Shown here piece by piece: positions 57,481-64,000 of a stretch of 64,000 nucleotides of DNA. The notes under the pieces were generated by a model. It saw only the letters and a list, made by a program, of their open reading frames with translations. It had not been told where the DNA came from and did not search any database. The position numbers and the translations under genes were made by a program. This DNA comes from Sclerodactyla briareus (lineage: Eukaryota; Echinodermata; Holothuroidea; Dendrochirotida; Sclerodactylidae): assembly GCA_026419785.1 (NCBI GenBank), contig JAODTK010005776.1, positions 1 through 64,000 of the forward strand, in the 5' to 3' direction. Position 1 is the first letter of the stretch; each line of letters begins with the position of its first letter.

Positions 57481-59040
57481 ACATCATGAAGGCCCTGCCG
57501 AGGCCGGCAGGTCGGCTCTGCCAAGCCATGGGTCGGCTCTGCCGAGCCATGGGCCAGCTCTGCTGCGCCGCGGGTTGGCTCTACGGAGTCATGGACCGTC
57601 CCACCGAGCCGTGGGCCGGCATCTACCCAGCCATGGGAGGCTCTGCAAGCAGTGGGTAGGTTTTCTGCCAAGCCGTGGTTCGCTCTGCGCGACATGGACC
57701 GGCATCTACTGAGCCGTGGGTCGGCGCTGCTTGGCCGTGGCTCGGCTCCGCTGAGCCGTGGCCCGCTCTTCCGAGCCGTTTGGTCGCCCTTGTCAAGCCG
57801 TGGGTCGGCCCGGCCATCAACCGGCATATAACCGAGCCGTGGGTCGGCTAGCCGTGGCCAGGCCTCCGCCGAGCCGTGGATCGGCATCTACTGAGCCGCT
57901 CTCCGCCCCCTCACCGCCGGGCCTGGTTCGCTCTGCCGGCCGGTCCGGCTTCTTCGCTACCGTGGCCGCCTGCTCTCGCGCACGATCGGCTCTACCGAGC
58001 CGTGGGTCCGCGCTGCCTGGCCGTGGAAAACCACCCCGTTCGGCTCTGTTCTCCGGAGCCGTGGGTCGGCTCACCGAGACCGTTGTCCCGCTGAGCCGAG
58101 TCCGTGTTTCCCGGCTCTGCGAGCCGTGGCCGTCTCTTCCGATCCGTGGTCCGGCTCTTCCGAGCCCTGGCCCGGCTCCACCGAAGCCGTGGCCGCGGTT
58201 CTGCCGAGCCGTGGCCGGTTTTCATGCCCGAGCCGTGGGCCGGCTCTTCCTAGCCGTGGGCCGGCTCTTTCGAGCCGCGGGCCGGCCCTTCCGAGCCGTT
58301 GGATGGCTTTGTTTCCAAGCCGTGGCCCGGCTCTTTCGAGCCGCGGGCCGGCTCTTCCGAGCCGTGGGCTGGCTCTACCGAGCCGTGGGTCGCTCAGCGC
58401 GAGCCGTGGGCGGGCTCTGCCGAGCCATGGACCGGCATCTACTGAGCCGTGTCGCGCTGCTGGCCGTGCCGGCGCTCCGCCAGCGTGGGCCCGCGCTCTT
58501 CCGGGCCGTGGGTCGGCCTTGTCAAGCCCTGGGTCGGCCCTGCCGAGTCATAGACCGGCAGATACCGAGCCGTGGGTCGCTCAGCCGTGGCCAGGCTCCG
58601 CGAGCTGTGGATTCGGCATCTACTGATCGCGGCTCCCCCCCCATCCAGCCGAGCCCTGGTTCTGCCTCGAGCCGTGGTCCGGCTCTTCCGAGCCGTGGCC
58701 CGGCTCTACTACCGAGCACGGGTCGGCTCTACCGAGCCGTGGTTCGGCGCTGCCTGGCCGTGGACCCCGTTCGGCTCTACTACCGAGCGTGGGTCGGCCT
58801 ACCGGCCGTGGTCCCTCTTAGCCGAGCCGTGTTCGCTCGGCCGAGCCGTGAGCCGGTCTTCCTACCGTGGCCCCGTCTCTTTCCGAGCCGTGGCCCGGCT
58901 CTTCCAAGCCGTGGCCCGGCTCACCCGAGCCGTTGCCCGGCTTCCCCGAGCTGTGGGTCGCTCACCCGAGCCGTGGGTCGGCGCCGGCTCTCCGAGCCGT
59001 GGTCCGGCTCTCTGGCTCCCAGAGCCAGGGCCAACAACGC
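57480..59040 (+). repeat. 21-bp minisatellite (GAGCCGTGGGTCGGCTCTNCC)
   Basis: Successive 21-bp units, for example CGGCTCTGCCGAGCCATGGGC at 57533-57553, with variants over about 1.5 kb. Because 21 is 7 codons, the plus frame gives heptads of the form GRLFRAV/GRLCRAM, and a 466-codon frame (57758-59158) stays open. Each unit carries GGCTC-NNCC-GAGCC, a small hairpin. GAGCCG(T/C)GG is shared with array A. No start context, splice site or conserved domain argues for a protein. Confidence 0.8.
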
Positions 59041-59660
59041 CGGGACGAGCCGTCGCCCAGCTCCACCTAACGGCGGAATGCCCGGCGGAGGGGCTGTCCG
59101 CTCGCAGAGGGGCCCCGAGCGCAGCAGGCGACACGGGAGATTCCCCCTGGTGGCCTAAGACTATATGCGAGCCAACCAAAAAACCGGGGCAGACACCGGT
59201 GCTCTCTCCTCCGGGGCTCGTCGCTCCGCGGCGCCTGGACAAAAGCTTGCCGCTCTCTAGCACTTCCTGGAGGCCGTGGTCCCGCCGGACGTCGTCCTGG
59301 ACGGGTGATCCGTCTCCGTAGCCTTTGGGGGCTGTGAACCATGAAGTCGCCGGTTGGTGGAGGTGCGCGGACGGCATCTGCTCGGCTCCCCCCGATTCTG
59401 TCGAAGTCCGCTGGTAACTTCCCAGTTTTCCCGGTATCTCCTCCCCACTCGAATCAACAGGACCTGAGTTGGTCGATTTCCCATCCTTCCCCAGGGCCCG
59501 TTGAGCCACCGGCACATCCCGGTAACGGAAACAGAACATCCAACCCGCCGCGGCAAATTAACCCCGGCTCACAGCCACCGGGACAATATCCGGTATCCAC
59601 GGCTCTGATAATCCCAAACGACCGGGGTAATTAACGACGGTCCACAGAGCCCCCGGAACG
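59041..59660. other. Right part of GC-rich block
   Basis: GC-rich, not repetitive. Overlapping frames on both strands, none recognised. Composition falls to normal after about 59660. Confidence 0.4.
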
Positions 59661-59905
59661 TCCGTATCCAAGTCCGGTGATGCATGACGCCACAGCACAA
59701 TGCTGTGCTGGAATTTTCCGTGAGAGAAATGGAAGTTACGTGATTCAACAAGCTCTCCTCCCATGGCCAAAAATCTTGTTAGTCTACACGAAGATTGGGA
59801 AGCCTCCTCCGTATAAAAACTCAAGAAATCTAACGGAGAATGAACACGCGACCAGAATTTCGTGCCGCGAGTCCCCCGAGGGGAAGTTTCGAATTCCCCC
59901 GAGCG

Positions 59906-60031
59906 GAGCTGGCGTTTAAAAATCAAATTATAAATGTCACTATTCTTTATACATGTGTATTATATCTCAGTTAGAAGCATAGTAGTATAGTTAGAAGTAT
60001 AGTGAGACGAATGCCACATAAACGTACGTGA
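59906..60031 (+). repeat. Right ~120-bp direct repeat of GC-rich block
   Basis: GAGCTGGCGTTTAAAAATCA through ..CACATAAACGTACGTGA, the counterpart of 53571-53690. AACTC follows at 60032-60036. Confidence 0.85.
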
Positions 60032-60036
60032 AACTC

Positions 60037-60563
60037 AAGTTGCACAATTGCCCCCCTCCATCGACATTTAGGTTGAACGAACTTTGAAACGTTCTACTGA
60101 TCATGTGATAGCGTTGCATATCATAAGACTTGACTAACCTTGTAATGAAAATTGATTTATGTGTGTTTGATCACTAAATCTACAAGACGAAAAAATATTT
60201 AGAGGCAAAAGGGATGAGTGACCATAATTATTTGTCACATGCCCAGTTTTCATCACATCATCAATGAAAAAACATATTGACATTGTAGCTGATGCTGATA
60301 GATTGGAATGCTTCTTTCTTTCTTCATTGTCATGTGAATCTGTAATGTGAAGAATTTCACAGCTCTTAACATGCAAATTAACGTAACTGAAATCTTGCTT
60401 CAGCAATTATCAACATTTATACCCTGCGCCAATTGTGCCTCCCTTGAAATTCACATGAATAATCTTTTAGGGTTGAAAACTAAATGAACGTACATGGATG
60501 GACAGAGAAGCGTAATTATCCCTTGAGTAGCCAATAAAAGTAAAACATGACGATACGACTCAC
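60037..60563. other. Intron, nothing recognised
   Basis: AT-rich; no exon or repeat assigned. Confidence 0.4.
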
Positions 60564-60657
60564 CTTAGCATCTTATATAAGGCAAAGAAACCGATTAGCT
60601 CCGCCCTGTCTTGACCGTATGCGATTCCAAGATATCCTTGACAACCCAGAAGCTGAC
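60564..60657 (-). CDS. RALGPS: RALGPS exon: RasGEF helix with VSFWVV
   Basis: Acceptor ATATCATCTTCAAG, donor CTAAG|GTGAGTC. Starts in phase 0, as the upstream exon requires, with VSFWVVKDILESHTVKTG; after one base shift AELIGFFALYKMLR. The family reads [31 protein letters not shown]: the first ten residues are nearly identical. It ends in phase 2 and its last AG joins AAAAATTA.. of the next exon to give RKLHDM. An opposite-strand frame (60547-60750) covers the same bases and is only a shadow. Confidence 0.93.
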
Positions 60658-60948
60658 CTTGAAGATGATATTGCAGAGGGGAAAAAAATTGTGAGCTTTG
60701 CTAACATTCATAGCCTACATTGGCAACATGTGTACATGAAGACAAACTAAACATTGGTAGGCTGGTAAACACTAACGATGTATCCCAAACATTTGGTCAG
60801 TCTAGACTGGCCAGTGTTAGGCTCCCGACAAGCTTCTACTTTAGGCACAGCCCGGGCTGAGGGATGATAGGGAATGCACTACTTGAGGCAGCAATGGACC
60901 GAGCAAAATCTTCTAATCCAAAGAGAACACTTCAATGAAATAATGATC
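60658..60948. other. Intron, nothing recognised
   Basis: No exon or repeat seen. Confidence 0.35.
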
Positions 60949-60949
60949 A

Positions 60950-61284
60950 ATGATAATGATCATACATTTGTATAGCACCCTATACAACTCCAGAGGAGCA
61001 ACGATCTAAGGCGCTTTACATATCACCCCTGCTCATTGGAAAACCAGGGCACGCACTCGGACCAATCCCGGAGAGACCTCGTGGGCAGCTGCTAACTCAG
61101 CGCCGATTGTGCTCAGGTTCCTCACAGGTAACCCCACTTTTACAAGTGGGTAGCGTGAGACTTCCAAGGAGACATGCCTTGTCTAACAGCACTGCGGAAA
61201 AGCCCATCCGGCTTTGTGGGATTCGAACTCAGATCTTCAGGATCATCAGTCTGGAGCTCTCCGACTGAGCTAATCCACCTCCCC
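60950..61284 (-). mobile_element. tRNA-derived SINE (family 3)
   Basis: On the minus strand the head at 61284-61205 reads GGTGGATTAGCTCAGTCGGA, then GAGCTCCAGACTGATGATCC and CTGAAGATCTGAGTTCGAATCCCAC: clear A box (TTAGCTCAGTCGG) and B box (GTTCGAATCCC). The body ends with TGTAAAGCGCCTTAGATCGT and GTATAGGGTGCTATACAAATG, a TAAAGCGC-type tail. It is in the same orientation as RALGPS. The head's anticodon region is altered, so it is a SINE and not a tRNA gene. Confidence 0.85.
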
Positions 61285-61758
61285 AAACACAATCCTGAGC
61301 ATAGCAGGGGGAAGAACCGGTTGCTTTTGGAACTGTTAGACGATCGGTAGATAGGGAAACTTCTTGATTTTTTGTTGCAAAATAACTCCACATGCAGATG
61401 TTAGTCTGGCAAAATGAGAAGACTATGTGTGGCGTTGCCAACCTGGTACATTGTTAAGTTACAAGATACTAGGTAGCATATTGGAGTTGTGCATAGGTTG
61501 ATAATCGAAGAGTAGGAGTATGTTTAACAACTCAATGGACATATCCGACTAACAGTGATAGCGTAACTGCAGTAGTACAAAATGATATGTCATATCACGA
61601 GGGAGCAGATAGGAATCAGCAAGTAAAAATATACCCTCAATATAATTAGCAGAATTTCCAATTTTTCTCCCCACAGAAAGTTGCAATTTCAATAATCAAG
61701 AAGCACATGAAGATCACTTTACTACGTGGGAATTAGTTAAACATAGTTACGAACTTAC
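61285..61758. other. Intron, nothing recognised
   Basis: A plus-strand acceptor-like TTTTTCTCCCCACAG at 61663-61677 has no matching coding frame. Confidence 0.35.
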
Positions 61759-61840
61759 TTGGTTGAACCTCCTGGTGAAAGCCACCACGTTAGGGGCAGA
61801 CATGTTTGTGCTTCCCCCGACAGGCACAGGTGGCAAGCTC
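61759..61840 (-). CDS. RALGPS: RALGPS exon: RasGEF APNVVAFTRRFNQ segment
   Basis: Acceptor TTTTTTATGTTTTCAG, donor CAA|GTAAGTTC. Begins ELATCACRGKHKHV, aligned with the family's ELASCGWSKKEKHSL, and after one missing base reads APNVVAFTRRFNQ, identical to vertebrate RalGPS. It ends in phase 0, directly before VSFWVV of the next exon. It is the most upstream exon found; the preceding family segment (ending AIQPE) was not seen up to base 64000. Confidence 0.93.
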
Positions 61841-63837
61841 CTGAAAACATAAAAAAGATCAAAACTTCTCTGATGATCTGCCAGTAAAATAGCAAATCCA
61901 TCCCTTGGTGAAAAAAGTCATCAGCTGATGACATCCTCCACATCAGGAATTAGCGTCGTTGTTCTGCTAGTAAAATCAGCGAATCCATTCCTAGGTGACA
62001 TTTTTTTTCTTCTTCAAATCAAGTCATTAGATGGCTGAACATTCACATCAGGAAATTGGCAATTATGTACCTATATATTCAAAGTTTTGAAAAGTTACAA
62101 TAGGATACTAATTAACTATTAACATTACCAATCATCATCAGTTAGTTTATTTTCAATAGGAGGAAAAAGGATTTCGACCCTTCACACCGTTAATATGTGT
62201 GGGCATGTGTTATCCTGCATCATCAAGTTGGCTAGAAAAAAATGCCATTTTACTGGATTGCAGCGAGACAGACAACTGCTCAGATAGACGGATGAACTGA
62301 CTGATAGACACAAGTTTAGGAATAGGCGTGAGCTTGGTAGGACTATTGATTATGTGCAAAAAGAGGTGGTCCCAGGTGGACAGTTTAGAGTTTCACGTAC
62401 TTCAGCTACCCATCCACTAGTCCGCAGAAAAAGCACAGGCGCAGCGCAGGCACAGGCGCAGCACACGGCAAGCGCAGGCGCAGTGCAGGACCGTCTGCAG
62501 AATGTCGCTCTCCAGTCATCAGCAGCACCTTTCGCAGCTTATCCGCAGCACCTTGCGCAGATATCCGCAGAGAGACATAAAAATATGGAAACTTGTTTGC
62601 AATATTCTGTCTTCCGGTCTTTTCTCTTGTCAGTATATAGCAAACATGACAGTTCGGAACTGTTAAACCAGAAGTTGGAGAATGATCATTTTTTCCCCAA
62701 TTAACAGTTTCTCGCATATGGGGCGTCTCCGTATGTTTGATTTCGGCCATGGCATTTTGGAAAATTTGATAGTATTGCCAATTCCCTGTGTTACATATTC
62801 ATACATTAAAAAGACAAGCATGGAAAATAAATGTGGAATGATAGATTGTGATGTAGAGGTTGGGGCGGAGGGAGGCTCTAGCCAGCTTTTCCAGTGCGGG
62901 GGGAAAGTGTTTCCCCACGGGCTACGCCACTGAGGCGAGGTGCACTCTGCCTGTCACGGTCTGGAAACATGCCTCTTCCCTCCCCCCGTTGGGAGAATCA
63001 TGCACCGTCCTACCAGTAAATATAGCTACGCTGCCCAGATGGTACGAATTGCCCATTCGGCGCTCCAGGAACAATCCACAGGGAGTGCGAAGTCCGCTGA
63101 AATCTCTCACTGATCGATCCCTGTGCAGCAATCTGCAGATGCGCTGGGTCTGCGACCCGGGGTGGCACTTTTGTTATACTACAATTTCTCGAGGACTGCG
63201 CAGTTGCTGCCTGCGCCGCGCTAGGACTAGCGGTGGCTAGCCTACGCTTGGTAGAGCTGTGCAAAAGCGAAGATTGATGTGGTTTGAGCAGGCGAGAGGG
63301 GGGGTCATAACTGGGCTAATTAAGTGCATATTACTTCAATAACACTTGTACTATAGGCTACAATAGGCCTGGTGTGACTGGTATAGATGTGCAGGAAGGT
63401 TCACTGAAGTATTAAACTAACTGTGAGCCTCACTAGGAAATAGGGACAGACGTGTTTGAATGAGTCACTAGTACACACACGACCCATGTCAACGCGGGAA
63501 GGAAATCAGCTACAAAACAAATGAACGATGAATGATGGATGACTGATGAATACAGATATCTATGTGTGATTGTATTTTCAAGCATAAAGCTAACAGTAGC
63601 ATTGACATGGTAATAATATCACAGTCACGGTCCAACAAGCAGTAATACCCACAGATATACTAGCCTGCTGAAGCGGACGATGTGATGGAGCTGTTCCTCA
63701 AAATAGAGGGGGCTTCCCCCAGGACAAATTATGCAGCTGAAGCCTAGAATGAACTGAAGCAATTGTTTCAGCTTGCGGCCTTTGCGCAGGCATATTGTGG
63801 CTTGTTTGGTACCGCTGATTGCGGTACAAAAATTTGT
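61841..63837. other. Intron or upstream part of RALGPS; no exon seen
   Basis: A GCGCAGGCGCAG-rich simple repeat lies at 62430-62490. Frames 62354-63264 on both strands lack splice borders or recognised domains. CTTGGTGAAAAAAGTCATCAG..GACATCCTCCACATCAGG (61904-61946) is partly repeated at 61985-62052. Confidence 0.4.
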
Positions 63838-63984
63838 GACCGGACAATTCCCACCGGACAATTCCCCATCAACGGAATGTCTTCTGTGGGCAGAATTAGG
63901 GTTAGGTTCTAAAGTTAGGGTCAGTTTGGGAAGAGAATTGTCCGGGTGGGAATGTCGGGGGGTGGGGAGTTGTCCGAGAACCCA
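63838..63984. mobile_element. Small fold-back MITE with GGACAATTCCC ends, copy 2
   Basis: Left end: GACCGGACAATTCCCACCGG, then ACAATTCCCCATCAAC. Right end: GAGAATTGTCCGGGTGGGAA then TGTCGG and GGGGAGTTGTCCGAG, the inverse. The inner part has AGGGTTAGG-type text. Same design as 12598-12752. Confidence 0.65.
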
Positions 63985-64000
63985 AAAATCGGATTCCTTC

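Larger units (their letters stand above)
53691..59905. mobile_element. GC-rich block between direct repeats, LTR-element-like without recognised genes
   Basis: From about 53830 to 59660 the composition jumps (58261-58320 is 40 G/C of 60) while both sides are AT-rich intron. The block is bounded by direct repeats of about 120 bp, with AACTC just outside the left (53564-53568) and right (60032-60036) copies, as a 5-bp target duplication would give. A purine run GAGGGGAAG (59878-59886) precedes the right repeat, where a polypurine tract would be. No gag, protease, RT or integrase text was recognised. It may be a large non-autonomous LTR derivative or a GC-rich satellite insertion; class is inference. 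Confidence 0.55.
23321..61840 (-). other. RALGPS: RALGPS gene (partial; N-terminal exons lie beyond the right edge)
   Basis: A split minus-strand gene recovered as at least 14 short exons with AG acceptors and GT donors. The deduced protein follows the RalGPS family: the later two-thirds of a RasGEF (CDC25-homology) domain, a proline-rich/basic linker, an acidic-serine linker and a C-terminal PH domain. Family members exchange GDP for GTP on Ral GTPases; the PxxP motif binds SH3 adaptors and the PH domain membranes (family knowledge). Codon phases join without correction across 50343-50466 into 47725-47793, and from 44206-44305 through 35060-35193 and 33638-33695 to 32139-32213. Many other exons need a 1-base indel to match the family. 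Missing: the N-terminal region with the start of RasGEF. Introns are large and full of repeats. Confidence 0.88.

Noticed and set aside
57758-59158. 466-codon plus-strand open frame as a gene
   Set aside because: It is a read of a GC-rich 21-bp minisatellite with few stop codons; no domain, start context or splice signals.
60547-60750. Plus-strand 67-codon frame that looked protein-like
   Set aside because: It is the shadow of the minus-strand RALGPS exon 60564-60657, which matches the family and has splice borders.
61205-61284. A functional tRNA gene (also 21100-21175 and 30217-30290)
   Set aside because: A and B boxes are present but the arms do not fold properly and SINE bodies and tails follow.

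Overview
The window looks like intron-rich nuclear DNA from an animal, most likely a marine deuterostome invertebrate such as an echinoderm. That placement is inferred from the metazoan gene it carries, the tRNA-derived SINEs, a CR1-like LINE and many non-coding repeat families. Nothing prokaryotic was seen: no operons, no long real ORFs. Nearly all long open frames here are chance frames in repeats or GC-rich DNA.

One protein-coding gene was recognised. It lies on the minus strand, runs from beyond the right edge down to about 23.3 kb, and is the orthologue of RALGPS (Ral guanine-nucleotide exchange factor with a PH domain and a PxxP motif). I found it as a chain of short exons with AG/GT borders, matching the family in order. 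The RasGEF domain is at 61759-61840, 60564-60657, 53294-53386, 50343-50466, 47725-47793 and 46742 to about 46.9 kb. The proline-rich/basic linker is at 44206-44305, and the Ser/acidic linker at 35060-35193, 33638-33695 and 32139-32213. The C-terminal PH domain is at 31633-31709, 29950-30076, 26147-26254 and 23466-23558, with a doubtful further exon at 23321-23372. The first exons, coding the N-terminus and the start of the RasGEF domain, are not seen and should lie beyond base 64000. Many exons need one or two single-base indels to stay in frame although splice sites are intact, which suggests uncorrected long-read errors rather than a dead gene.

The introns hold the oddest material. A 51-bp minisatellite (32.7-33.64 kb) directly follows an exon; each unit carries a copy of that exon's 5' splice site. 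A ~144-bp satellite (41.15-42.9 kb) has three AP-1-type sites per unit, two of them in an 18-bp palindrome. A GC-rich block of about 6 kb (53.8-59.66 kb) is bracketed by ~120-bp direct repeats with a possible 5-bp target duplication, like an LTR element with no recognisable genes, and contains a 21-bp (7-codon) minisatellite. Two elements of a Helentron-like (HINE-like) family with internal ~310-bp tandem units and a terminal hairpin lie at 26.4-28.4 and 37.85-38.65 kb. There are also a CR1-like LINE fragment (36.6-37.74 kb) and several tRNA-derived SINEs.

The left third (1-23.3 kb) has no recognisable gene. It holds inverted-repeat elements (2606-3931; 5807-6578, nested in a TTATTCAT-type array; 12598-12752), hairpin-ended tandem repeats, microsatellites and long G/C homopolymers.
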